From Collinsella sp. CAG:166 (GTDB lineage Bacteria; Actinomycetota; Coriobacteriia; Coriobacteriales; Coriobacteriaceae), in assembly GCA_000434535.1 (NCBI GenBank), contig FR878685.1, forward strand, positions 1 to 32,927: a stretch of DNA of 32,927 nucleotides, in the 5' to 3' direction. Made by a program: the position numbers and the translations under genes. Each line of letters starts with the position of its first letter. Within the stretch, counting starts at the first letter, position 1. The notes under the pieces are model-generated. The model ran no database searches. It saw only the letters and a program-made list of their open reading frames with translations, and had not been told where the DNA came from. Of the stretch, positions 7,609 to 15,008 are shown piece by piece.

Positions 7609-8790
7609 ATGGGGAAATTCGTGCCGCGGCCCAAAACGCAGACTGACGGAGCGCCGCTTTTCCGCATAAGCGACCTGTCGGCGGGCTACGACAAGAAGGT
7701 CGTAGTCGAAGGTGTCGATCTGGAGGTTCGCGCGGGCGACGTCGTGGCGCTCATCGGGCCGAACGGCTCGGGCAAGTCGACCATCTTGAAAACCATCACA
7801 CGCCATCTTGCACCGCTTGCCGGCGCGGTCGAGCTCGACGGACGGGAGATTTCCCGATGGAAGACGGCGGAGTTCGCAAGGAACCTTGCCGTTATGCTGA
7901 CAGATCGCCCCCGGACCGAGCTCCTCACCTGCCGCGATATCGTAGAGGCGGGAAGACATCCCTACACCGGGCGAATGGGCACACTCTCGCCCGACGACCA
8001 TAGTCGGGTCGACGAGGCAATGAAAACCGCACATGTGGAAGAGCTCGCCGAGCGCGACTTCATGCAGATAAGCGATGGGCAACGCCAGCGCGTCATGCTC
8101 GCACGCGCCATCGCGCAGGATCCGCGTGTGCTCGTGCTCGACGAGCCCACGTCGTATCTCGATATCCGCTACCAGATCGACCTGCTGCGAATACTTCGCC
8201 ACCTTGCGAAATCGCGGAATGTGGCTGTCATCATGTCCATCCACGAACTCGAGCTCGCGCAGAAAAGCGCCGACAAGGTGATTTGCGTGAAGGACGGCCG
8301 GGTCTTCCGCGCCGGCGCACCCGAGGACATATTCACGCGCGAGACAATTGGCGAGCTCTACGGCCTTCAGCATGGCACCTTCAACGAGCGCTTCGGCAGC
8401 GTGGAAATTGGGCGCCCACACGGTGATGCGCACACGTTCGTCATCGCCGGCGCAGGTACGGGGTCGGCTGTGTTTCGCCAGCTCATCCGACAGGGCAAGG
8501 CGTTCTACGCGGGCGTTCTGCACGAAGGGGACATCGACTGCGAGCTCGCGCGCGACCTGGCGACGGAATGCGTGGCCGAGCGCGCCTTCGAGCCGATCGG
8601 GGATAAAACCATAGCCCGCGCCAAAGAGCTCCTCGTCCACTGCGCGCGCCTTATCGTGTGCCCCGCCGCCTTCGGCACCATAAACGCCCGTAACGCAGAG
8701 CTCGTCGAGTTCGCACGCTCACATGGTATCAAGGTCATGCGAGCGTGCGAAGGCGCATCGGAGGATTCCCAATTGGAATGGGAAGGATAA
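7609..8790 (+). CDS. BtuD/FepC-type ABC transporter ATPase with C-terminal extension
   Basis: The 393-residue ATPase powers the adjacent importer. The nucleotide-binding domain covers about residues 18-255, with Walker A GPNGSGKST (50-58), the signature ISDGQRQR in place of LSGGQ, Walker B RVLVLDEPTSYLD and the switch His in MSIHE. Residues about 265-393 form an extra domain (FVIAGAGTGSAVFRQLIRQG, YAGVLHEGDIDCELARDL, IVCPAAFGTINARNAEL) that looks like a Rossmann-type fold. From memory, similar extensions occur on FepC-type ATPases in clostridia and archaea, with no function known to me. The ATG directly follows the permease TAG. It is the last gene of the riboswitch-controlled cluster. Confidence 0.9.
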   Translation: MGKFVPRPKTQTDGAPLFRISDLSAGYDKKVVVEGVDLEVRAGDVVALIGPNGSGKSTILKTITRHLAPLAGAVELDGREISRWKTAEFARNLAVMLTDRPRTELLTCRDIVEAGRHPYTGRMGTLSPDDHSRVDEAMKTAHVEELAERDFMQISDGQRQRVMLARAIAQDPRVLVLDEPTSYLDIRYQIDLLRILRHLAKSRNVAVIMSIHELELAQKSADKVICVKDGRVFRAGAPEDIFTRETIGELYGLQHGTFNERFGSVEIGRPHGDAHTFVIAGAGTGSAVFRQLIRQGKAFYAGVLHEGDIDCELARDLATECVAERAFEPIGDKTIARAKELLVHCARLIVCPAAFGTINARNAELVEFARSHGIKVMRACEGASEDSQLEWEG

Positions 8791-8807
8791 ACTGGACTTT
8801 CTTTTAA

Positions 8808-8900
8808 GGATCCTCAGGCTACAGCTCCTACGCCGGCGAGGTCTCCAAGGCGCCGGAGAACCTCGTGAACAGGAATTTCCACGCCGACGAGCCCAACTAG
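8808..8900 (+). mobile_element. Remnant of an IS3-family transposase (OrfB fragment)
   Basis: A 30-codon open stretch between a TAA at 8805 and a TAG at 8898 reads GYSSYAGEVSKAPENL and then VNRNFHADEPN. This matches the segment just before the integrase core of IS3/IS150-type OrfB proteins, where forms such as YSSYKGE, APENL and RDFHADAPN are typical. There is no start codon, no DDE domain and no visible terminal repeat, so only a scrap remains. It sits exactly between the G+C-rich cobalt module and the core-like tetR region. Confidence 0.68.
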
Positions 8901-8902
8901 AC

Positions 8903-9514
8903 CTAATCCAAGCGAGATTCCAAACTCGAAAGACCGCTCAACGTCAGATTATTAGCAACCTCCGAGACACGCTCGATAGGAACCGAACCGTCAGACAGCG
9001 CCCACGTGCGATAGATGCCGATGATACCGGACAGCAAAAACGCCAGATAGTAGTCGAACATCTCGTCCTTGAGACCTTGGGGCAGCAGATCGCGCTCGGC
9101 AATCTCGTGCTCGAGCGGTGCACGAAGACGAGCCATAAAATCATCGAGCGGAATGTTCTCGATCAGCTGACGATTGAGCACCAAGTTGTTGCACAGTGCC
9201 TCGTTAACGGTTTTAAAGAAGGTCGCCGCCGCGCCCAGGGCGCGCTCGTTAGTGTCGCCGTCCATGGAAGCAAGCGTTTTCTCGACCGAGTCGACAATCA
9301 TCTCCACCACATCGACGGCAATGGCATCGAGCAGGCCGTCAACCGTGCCAAAGTGCACGTAGAAGGTTTTGCGGTCGACATTGGCCTCGCGTGCGATGGC
9401 ACTCACCGTAATGTCTGCCAGCGGCTTTTCCATGAGCAGGCGCTCGAAAGCCGAAAGGATGGCATTGCGGCTGCGAACGATGCGGCGGTCAAGACGCGGT
9501 TTGCTGGTTGCCAT
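8903..9514 (-). CDS. TetR/AcrR-family transcriptional regulator
   Basis: A 203-residue regulator. The N-terminal helix-turn-helix is clear (RSRNAILSAFERLLMEKPLADITVSAIAREANVDRKTFYVHF). The C-terminal ligand and dimer domain is helical and ends with a long helix YYLAFLLSGIIGIYRTWA, as in the group with a C-terminal TetR_C-type domain. I chose the ATG at 9514, which has AAGGGA nine bases upstream; a start at 9541 is also open. An inverted repeat (9558-9581) sits in its own upstream region and may be its operator. Target genes are not evident; the upstream membrane protein gene is the nearest candidate. Confidence 0.88.
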   Translation of the reverse strand: MATSKPRLDRRIVRSRNAILSAFERLLMEKPLADITVSAIAREANVDRKTFYVHFGTVDGLLDAIAVDVVEMIVDSVEKTLASMDGDTNERALGAAATFFKTVNEALCNNLVLNRQLIENIPLDDFMARLRAPLEHEIAERDLLPQGLKDEMFDYYLAFLLSGIIGIYRTWALSDGSVPIERVSEVANNLTLSGLSSLESRLD

Positions 9515-9557
9515 GGGCGTGTCCCTTCGATATGCGAGCATTCATCAACAGATGAGA

Positions 9558-9581
9558 GATAATCTACGTAAGAGGATTATC
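9558..9581. promoter_or_regulatory. Candidate TetR operator (inverted repeat)
   Basis: GATAATC and GATTATC form a perfect 7-bp inverted repeat separated by 10 bases, about 45 bases upstream of the tetR start. Read on the minus strand, the GATAAT half resembles a -10 hexamer. This position fits autorepression, as is common for TetR proteins. Binding is inferred only. Confidence 0.5.
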
Positions 9582-9630
9582 CCCCATGCAGCACAAATAT
9601 GCCCCGCATCATGAAGAACGCACGACTGCC

Positions 9631-10938
9631 CTACTGCGACTTAGGATGCTTCTTCTTATTGAGCGCCGACGGAGATACGCGAATACCGTCGCCTGTCTGG
9701 CGCACATAGGCCTTATGAGCCGGCTTAGCGGTCCCAGAAGCCTTCTGAGCGTGCTTCTTGGGATCAACGGTAACAGCATTCGTGGGGTGCGGCTTAGTGG
9801 GCGCAGAGGACGTCTGAGGCGCGCGGCCGAGCTTGCGCATCACGCGATCCCAGCGCGCATGGATGCTCTCGTTGTGGGCGCTCTTAAGGCCCAGCAGGGG
9901 CGCAGCCAAAATGGTCGGCGCAATAAACGTAATGAGGCGCCACAGCAGATAGCCGGCGGTCGAAGCCGACCCAAAGAAATGACCCAAGAACAATGCAAAG
10001 CCGCCCTCAGCGCCACCAGTTCCACCGGGCAAGGGGACCGCAGAGCTCAGAAGCTGGACAAAGGCGCTCGCGGCCATGACCGAGAAAAAGTCGACCTCGT
10101 GGTGGCCAAAGGCAAGCATCAGGAAATACGGCACCAGATAGAAAAACGCGAGCTGCAGCATGGTGATAAACACGGTGAGCAGCATGGAAGAAAAATGTCC
10201 GGCCGAAAGCTTGAACTTCTCGGAGAAGGAGTAGATCTCGCCATCGACAAACGTGCGCCATCCCTCGATCTTAGTAGCCGAGACACCAATGCGCTCAAGC
10301 CAATTGATGATGCAATGGGCAACGCGCGTGACGGTCTTAGGCATGAGCGCGACGGCGAAGATGCCCAGCAAGATGCAGCAGTGCCCACCAAAGCTAAAGA
10401 CGCACAGCAGCGTCATGTCGCCATAGCGCTCGGCAAAAAACGGCATGCGAGCAAGCAGTAGGATAGCGCCCCAGGCAACGAGGCCAAACTGGTACACGAT
10501 AAAGCGCGTGAACTGCGTGGCGCCAGCCTCGCCGACATTTTGGCCCGCCTTGGTCAGGCGGTAGATCTGTGCGGGAGTCGAGCCCATCATCATAGGCGTA
10601 AGGTTGCCAAAGAAGATGCCACTCGCCTCGACCGAGATCAGGTCGCGAATGCCGACGGGTGAATTGGGGTCGAGCCAGACAGCGATCGCATAGGCCACAA
10701 TGCCAAAGAACAGGTACAGGAACATGCAAAAGCATGCAGCAGCGAGCCAAGGCGCCTGGACGCTCGACATTGCGGCCCAGAACTGCCCCATCTGCCCGGT
10801 TACCACCAGATAGACGATATAACCCACCAGCACGACGCCGATAAAGATGGCGCCGCGGCGTGCGCTCTTATTGTCATCGCCGCCCGAGGCCTCAACCTCG
10901 ACCTGGGGCTTAAACGTATGCTGAGAGGACTCCGTCAT
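9631..10938 (-). CDS. YbhN/UPF0104-family integral membrane protein (lysylphosphatidylglycerol synthase transmembrane-like)
   Basis: A 435-residue protein with about seven or eight hydrophobic helices between residues 30 and 340. It shows the family motifs EASGIFFGNLTPMMMGSTPAQIYRL and SSAVPLPGGTGGAEGGFALFL. These belong to the flippase-like domain shared with the N-terminal half of MprF, but the aminoacyl-transferase half is absent. The C-terminal 80 residues are basic and Lys/Pro/Ser-rich (AHKAYVRQTGDGIRVSP, NKKKHPKSQ) and probably cytoplasmic. The ATG at 10938 has a strong AGAAGGAG site; upstream in-frame codons are non-conserved. It may move lipids or glycolipids across the membrane; the substrate is unknown. 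Confidence 0.85.
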   Translation of the reverse strand: MTESSQHTFKPQVEVEASGGDDNKSARRGAIFIGVVLVGYIVYLVVTGQMGQFWAAMSSVQAPWLAAACFCMFLYLFFGIVAYAIAVWLDPNSPVGIRDLISVEASGIFFGNLTPMMMGSTPAQIYRLTKAGQNVGEAGATQFTRFIVYQFGLVAWGAILLLARMPFFAERYGDMTLLCVFSFGGHCCILLGIFAVALMPKTVTRVAHCIINWLERIGVSATKIEGWRTFVDGEIYSFSEKFKLSAGHFSSMLLTVFITMLQLAFFYLVPYFLMLAFGHHEVDFFSVMAASAFVQLLSSAVPLPGGTGGAEGGFALFLGHFFGSASTAGYLLWRLITFIAPTILAAPLLGLKSAHNESIHARWDRVMRKLGRAPQTSSAPTKPHPTNAVTVDPKKHAQKASGTAKPAHKAYVRQTGDGIRVSPSALNKKKHPKSQ

Positions 10939-11045
10939 GAGGCTCCTTCTAACAGTCAAAATTTCTTGGATATTGTACCCGTAAGGACCATAGGCAGAAC
11001 GCAAAGCTCTGGTTCAAACGGGAATTGCAGACGGTTGTTTGAAAA

Positions 11046-11077
11046 TAAAAAACCCGGCCTTCCATGGGAAGTCCGGG
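11046..11077 (-). terminator. Intrinsic terminator downstream of tRNA-Glu
   Basis: On the minus strand CCCGGACTTCC and GGAAGGCCGGG form a stem with one mismatch and loop CAT, followed by TTTTTTATTTT. It lies 12 bases after the tRNA 3' end, in the right orientation to end its transcript. Confidence 0.9.
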
Positions 11078-11088
11078 AATCAGATGCG

Positions 11089-11165
11089 TGGTAGCCCGTA
11101 CCAGATTCGAACTGGTGATCTCCGCCTTGAGAGGGCGGCGTCCTAAACCGCTAGACGAACGGGCC
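11089..11165 (-). tRNA. tRNA-Glu (anticodon CTC), CCA encoded
   Basis: The minus strand folds as a tRNA. The acceptor stem GGCCCGT pairs with ACGGGCT (one G-U at the end), followed by discriminator A and an encoded CCA. The D-arm contains the TAGCGGTTTAGGA stretch. The anticodon stem CCGCC/GGCGG holds loop CTCTCAA, giving anticodon CTC. The T-arm is CCAG-TTCGAAT-CTGG. It reads glutamate GAG codons, the favoured Glu codon in this window. The CCA-adding enzyme gene lies just upstream but is not needed for this tRNA except for repair. Confidence 0.96.
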
Positions 11166-11292
11166 ACATGACATCTGCGCTGCCGTGCTGCGAAGAAATA
11201 TATTACGGGACAAAAAACGTCAGCGCAAGAAGAAATTCCAAATTGCCGAAAAATTGTCGGCAGGTTATGGAACACGCAGGTAAAATGGGTAG

Positions 11293-12687
11293 CTAATTCA
11301 AGTTGAGATGAACCAAAAGAGCTTCGCGCTCGTTGGGGATGTTGTCCTCGATAACGGCATCGAGGGCAGCGTTGAGTAGTTGGCCTAGCTCAGGCCCCGG
11401 CTTCACACCGGCGCGAATCAAGTCGCCGCCATTGATGGCGAGCATCCTGAGTGTATAGGGCTCCCCCGCCTTCAGCAGCTCGTGCGCCAGCGCGCGCATC
11501 TCCTCAATCGTCTCAACGTAATAGAAGCACGACGGAGCCTTGCCGAGCGTGTCGGCACGCTTAAGATCCATGAGCTCGTCCATCAAACGCGGCGTGTCGA
11601 CGCCCTCGCCCGAAAGCGCGCGCATCATATTGAGCAGGCAGGAGCGCTCGGGGCGCAGCGGCTTGTCGTGATATTTGATGAGCAGGCACACGTCGCGCAC
11701 CAGGTCGTGCGAGAGCGCCAGGCGATCCATAATGACGCGCGCTTTCTTGGCGCCGAGCTCGGGATGACCGTAGAAGTGTCCGCTGCCGGCGTGATCGACC
11801 GTGAAACAATCGGGCTTGGACACATCGTGCAAAAACGCCGCCCACATAAGGCTCGACGAGGGCGCGACGCCGTCGCACAGCGCAAGCTCCCCTGCCACCG
11901 TCAGCACACGGGCGATATGCTCGTAAACGTTAAACGCATGATAGACACTTCGCTGATCAAAGCCGCGACCCGCTGCCAGCTCAGGCACAGAGGCACAGAT
12001 GAGCTCGGGGTAGCGCAGCATCGCGTCTCCCCCATGACCGGTCGAAAGAATGCCCTCAAGCTCAATACCCACACGCTCGCGCGCCACGGCGTCGAGCAGC
12101 GGCGCGCACTCGGCAAGCGCGCGCTTAGTCTCGGGCTCAATCATAAAGTCCAGGCGACAGGCAAAGCGCACCGCACGCAACATGCGCAGGGCGTCCTCGT
12201 TAAAGCGACGCTTGGGATCGCCGACAGCGCGAATCAGCTTGCGCTCCAAGTCACCCTGGCCGTCGTAGCGGTCGACAAGCCCGCGCTCGGGATGCCATGC
12301 CATAGCGTTGACGGTAAAGTCGCGGCGCGCCAGATCGTCCTCGAGCGAGGCGGCACGCTCCACACTCTGGGGATGGCGACCATCGGTGTAAAAGCCATCC
12401 AGACGGTACGTGGTGACCTCGATACGCTCGCCATCGGAAATAGCCGTGATTCCGCCAAATTTAATGCCCGACTCCACGACCGCGATACCAGCGGCCTCGA
12501 GCGCCACCTTGGACTCCTGCCACAGGCCGCTACAGCACATATCAACATCGTGGCTGGGGCAACCCATCAGGGCGTCGCGCACCCAACCGCCCACGTACCA
12601 AGCCTCAAGACCAGCCGCCTCAAGCGCGCGCAGGACGCGCAGGGACGCATCGGACGGTTGAGTACCGTTGAGCGAAACATTGCACAT
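11293..12687 (-). CDS. cca: CCA tRNA nucleotidyltransferase with HD domain
   Basis: This enzyme builds or repairs the 3' CCA of tRNAs from CTP and ATP. The 464-residue product has the class II head motif WYVGGWVRDALMG with catalytic acids in HDVDM, the RRDFTVNAMAW block, and the nucleotide-selection block EDALRMLRAVRFACRL. These are followed by an HD-type phosphohydrolase domain (FLHDVSKPDCFT, ending near KYHDKPLRP) and a helical C-terminus. I chose the ATG at 12687 because AGGAGG lies 8 bases upstream; the in-frame GTG at 12705 overlaps that site. It follows the fruK terminator and has its own upstream region of about 120 bases. Confidence 0.94.
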   Translation of the reverse strand: MCNVSLNGTQPSDASLRVLRALEAAGLEAWYVGGWVRDALMGCPSHDVDMCCSGLWQESKVALEAAGIAVVESGIKFGGITAISDGERIEVTTYRLDGFYTDGRHPQSVERAASLEDDLARRDFTVNAMAWHPERGLVDRYDGQGDLERKLIRAVGDPKRRFNEDALRMLRAVRFACRLDFMIEPETKRALAECAPLLDAVARERVGIELEGILSTGHGGDAMLRYPELICASVPELAAGRGFDQRSVYHAFNVYEHIARVLTVAGELALCDGVAPSSSLMWAAFLHDVSKPDCFTVDHAGSGHFYGHPELGAKKARVIMDRLALSHDLVRDVCLLIKYHDKPLRPERSCLLNMMRALSGEGVDTPRLMDELMDLKRADTLGKAPSCFYYVETIEEMRALAHELLKAGEPYTLRMLAINGGDLIRAGVKPGPELGQLLNAALDAVIEDNIPNEREALLVHLNLN

Positions 12688-12824
12688 GCCTATGGCCTCC
12701 TGCACTTGTGAGCGTTAATCGATGGTTCTCAAGAAGTCTAACAAGAAACGAGAAAGCGCGCACACGCAATCGCGTCGTCGATTAGATAAAACGAGACAGC
12801 AGACGCCACATACGTTCAGCGAAC

Positions 12825-12860
12825 AAAAAACACCCGCCTCGGAGATCCAAAGCGGGTGTT
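12825..12860 (-). terminator. Intrinsic terminator after fruK copy 1
   Basis: On the minus strand the perfect stem ACACCCGC/GCGGGTGT encloses a 14-base loop and is followed by TTTTTTG. It lies 22 bases beyond the stop at 12883 and ends the PTS/kinase transcript before cca. Confidence 0.92.
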
Positions 12861-12882
12861 CGGCAACGATTTTTCGATGCGG

Positions 12883-13815
12883 TTAGCAGACCTGGCGAAC
12901 CTCGATGTGCTTCTTATATTCGTCCACCTTGGCAAAATCGCCCAGACCGGGGCACTCGACCACGTTGGCGCCGGTGGCCATCGAAAGACGCAAGGCATCC
13001 TCGACTCGCTCGGGGGCGTCGTGCCACACGGACAGGAAGGCGGCCAGCGAGGAATCGCCGGCGCAGACGGTCGACAGCAGCTTGACGTCGAAGGTGCGGT
13101 TGGCAAACCAGATATGCTCGCCGTTGGAGAAGTACGCACCGGCGCCACCGAGGGTCAGCAGCACGTTCTTGGCGCCCTTGGCGTGCAGCTCGGCCATCGC
13201 GCCCTTGACGGACTCGTCGTCGCCACCGCTCACCTTAATGCCAAAGATGTCGAGCAGCTCATCGTCATTGGGCTTGATCAGCAGCGGCTCCATGGCAATG
13301 AGGTCTGCCAGCTGATGGCTCGAGATGTCGAGGACAAACTCGGCCCCCTTGGCCTTGACGCGGCGCAGGACCTCGGCCAAGAAGCCCTCGGAAGTGTTGG
13401 GAGGCAGCGAGCCGCTGATGACCAGGCAGGTCATGTCATCGAGCGAATCGATGAGCTCAAACATCTCCTGCTCGTTGGCCTCGTTGATGGCGGCACCGGC
13501 GTTGACCATGTTGTACTCGGTGTCGGGGCCGGCGTTGAGGAACACATTGACGCGCGTGATGCCGTCGGTCCACACGGGCTTGACGGGCACGCCCAGGGCC
13601 TCGGCGCCCTTAACGATAAACTCGCCCGAGAAACCGGCGAAAAAGCCCAGGATCGTGGTGTCGACGCCGTAGTGGTCAAGCGTAAACGAGACGTTGAGGC
13701 CCTTGCCGTTGGGCGTGTAGACCGCGTTGCGGGTACGCGTGACGGTGTTGGCAGCAAGACCGTCGCAGGCGATGTTGTAGTCAATGGCGGGATTTGCAGT
13801 GAGCGTGTAAATCAT
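12883..13815 (-). CDS. fruK: 1-phosphofructokinase (PfkB family), copy 1
   Basis: FruK phosphorylates fructose-1-phosphate, the product of fructose PTS uptake, to fructose-1,6-bisphosphate. The 310-residue PfkB protein starts IYTLTANPAIDYNI and has the sugar-phosphate block NGKGLNVS, FFAGFSGEFI, ITRVNVFL, VISGSLPP, LLIKPNDDEL and the anion-hole/catalytic segment CAGDSSLAAF, where Cys replaces the usual first Gly of GAGD. The ATG at 13815 follows GAAAGGA; a longer start at 13830 is less likely. It is a close paralogue of the gene just upstream but has its own 5' region. A related specificity such as tagatose-6-phosphate cannot be excluded. Confidence 0.88.
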   Translation of the reverse strand: MIYTLTANPAIDYNIACDGLAANTVTRTRNAVYTPNGKGLNVSFTLDHYGVDTTILGFFAGFSGEFIVKGAEALGVPVKPVWTDGITRVNVFLNAGPDTEYNMVNAGAAINEANEQEMFELIDSLDDMTCLVISGSLPPNTSEGFLAEVLRRVKAKGAEFVLDISSHQLADLIAMEPLLIKPNDDELLDIFGIKVSGGDDESVKGAMAELHAKGAKNVLLTLGGAGAYFSNGEHIWFANRTFDVKLLSTVCAGDSSLAAFLSVWHDAPERVEDALRLSMATGANVVECPGLGDFAKVDEYKKHIEVRQVC

Positions 13816-13941
13816 GAATGTTCCTTTCACGAAACAACGTGTTAATGAAAGTATATTCCACGTATCGAAAAAAGCCTATAACAACTCGGTGAACGGTGTG
13901 GAAGCGGTGAAGGACGGCGATCGTCCCACTCCCCTTCAGAC

Positions 13942-13974
13942 AAAAAACGGCACCCCGGCAAAACCGGGGCGCCG
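13942..13974 (-). terminator. Intrinsic terminator after fruK copy 2
   Basis: On the minus strand an 11-bp stem (CGGCGCCCCGG with CCGGGGTGCCG, one G-T pair) with loop TTTTG is followed by TTTTTTG. It separates the two kinase genes into different transcripts or reduces read-through. Confidence 0.92.
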
Positions 13975-14001
13975 CATGCGCACGTATATGTCGCGTTTCG
14001 C

Positions 14002-14934
14002 TTACTCGCGATCGAGCTTACGAACGGCGACGCGCTTGCTGTACTCGTCGACGTGACCAAAGTCGCCGATACCGACGGACTCGGCAACGTTGGCGCCGGT
14101 GGCCATAGCGAGCTTCATGGCCTCCTCGACGTTGTCGCGGTCCCTGTACCACTTGTGCAGGAACGCAGCGAGGGTGCAGTCGCCGGCGCAGACGGAAGAA
14201 ACCAGCTTGATGTTGAACTCACGCTTGGCGTACCAGATGTCCTCGCCGTTGGAGAAGTAAGCGTCGCCGCGGCTACCACGGGTGAGCAGCACGTTCTGAA
14301 CGCCAGCGTCGTGAGCCATCTTCATGGCAACGCGGACCTCGTCGTCGGTGTCGACCGGCACGCCGAAGATGGCCTTCATCTCGTGATGGTTCGGCTTGAT
14401 GAGCAGCGGCTTCTTGTGAGCGAGCTCCTTGAGCTTGTCGGAGGACAGGTCCAGGACGACGTCGGCGCCACGAGCCTGAGCGTGCTCCATGACCTGAGCC
14501 AGGAAGTCGGGCGTAGCTTTGGGAGGCACGGAGCCGGAAACGATCAGGCACTCGAGATCGCCCGCGGTGTCCAGGATGTTGTAGAGCTCCTCCTGGTGCT
14601 GCGGCGTGATCGGAGCACCCGGGTTCAGGATGCCGTACTCGTGCTGGCCATCGTTGACGTAGGTGTTAATGCGCGTGATACCGTCGGTCCAGACCGGGCG
14701 GCAGAGGCAACCCAGATTCATGACCTCCTCAACGATGAACTTGCCCGTGAAGCCAGCAAAGAAGCCGAGTGCGACGGTGTCAACGCCCATCTTCTTAAAG
14801 GCGAAGGACACGTCAAGGCCCTTGCCGTTAGCCGTGTAGCTGGCCGAGCCGGTGCGGACGTTCTCATCGGGCTCGAGCGGAGAGCTCGAAACCGTCATGT
14901 CGACAGCCGGGTTAGCGGTTAGCGTGTAGAACAT
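14002..14934 (-). CDS. fruK: 1-phosphofructokinase (PfkB family), copy 2
   Basis: A second 310-residue PfkB kinase with the same architecture as copy 1: FYTLTANPAVDMTV, NGKGLDVSFAF, FFAGFTGKFIVEE, ITRINTYV, LIVSGSVPP, LLIKPNHHEMKAIFGVPV and CAGDCTLAAF. It follows ptsI by 74 bases, so it is likely the kinase transcribed with the general PTS proteins. Its ribosome binding site AGGGGG is about 10 bases from the ATG. The two copies diverge in the active-site flanks (GKGLN versus GKGLD, CAGDS versus CAGDC), which may mean different substrates or regulation. Confidence 0.88.
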   Translation of the reverse strand: MFYTLTANPAVDMTVSSSPLEPDENVRTGSASYTANGKGLDVSFAFKKMGVDTVALGFFAGFTGKFIVEEVMNLGCLCRPVWTDGITRINTYVNDGQHEYGILNPGAPITPQHQEELYNILDTAGDLECLIVSGSVPPKATPDFLAQVMEHAQARGADVVLDLSSDKLKELAHKKPLLIKPNHHEMKAIFGVPVDTDDEVRVAMKMAHDAGVQNVLLTRGSRGDAYFSNGEDIWYAKREFNIKLVSSVCAGDCTLAAFLHKWYRDRDNVEEAMKLAMATGANVAESVGIGDFGHVDEYSKRVAVRKLDRE

Positions 14935-14961
14935 TTACAGTACCCCCTGTATATGTGAGGG

Positions 14962-14991
14962 CCGCGTGGCCGGCCCATTCCAACCACGCGG
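14962..14991 (-). repeat. Hairpin in the ptsI-fruK spacer
   Basis: A perfect 8-bp inverted repeat CCGCGTGG/CCACGCGG with a 14-base loop lies in the 74-base gap between ptsI and fruK copy 2. No T-run follows on the minus strand, so it is more likely an mRNA stability or processing element than a terminator. Confidence 0.6.
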
Positions 14992-15008
14992 TTACCTCTG
15001 ATACCAAA

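Noticed and set aside
7423..8640. Minus-strand open frame of 405 codons opposite the ABC ATPase
   Set aside because: The plus frame has all ABC ATPase motifs; the minus product shows none.
11089..11165. tRNA gene as an integration site of a mobile element
   Set aside because: No integrase gene or repeat of the tRNA 3' end is seen nearby.
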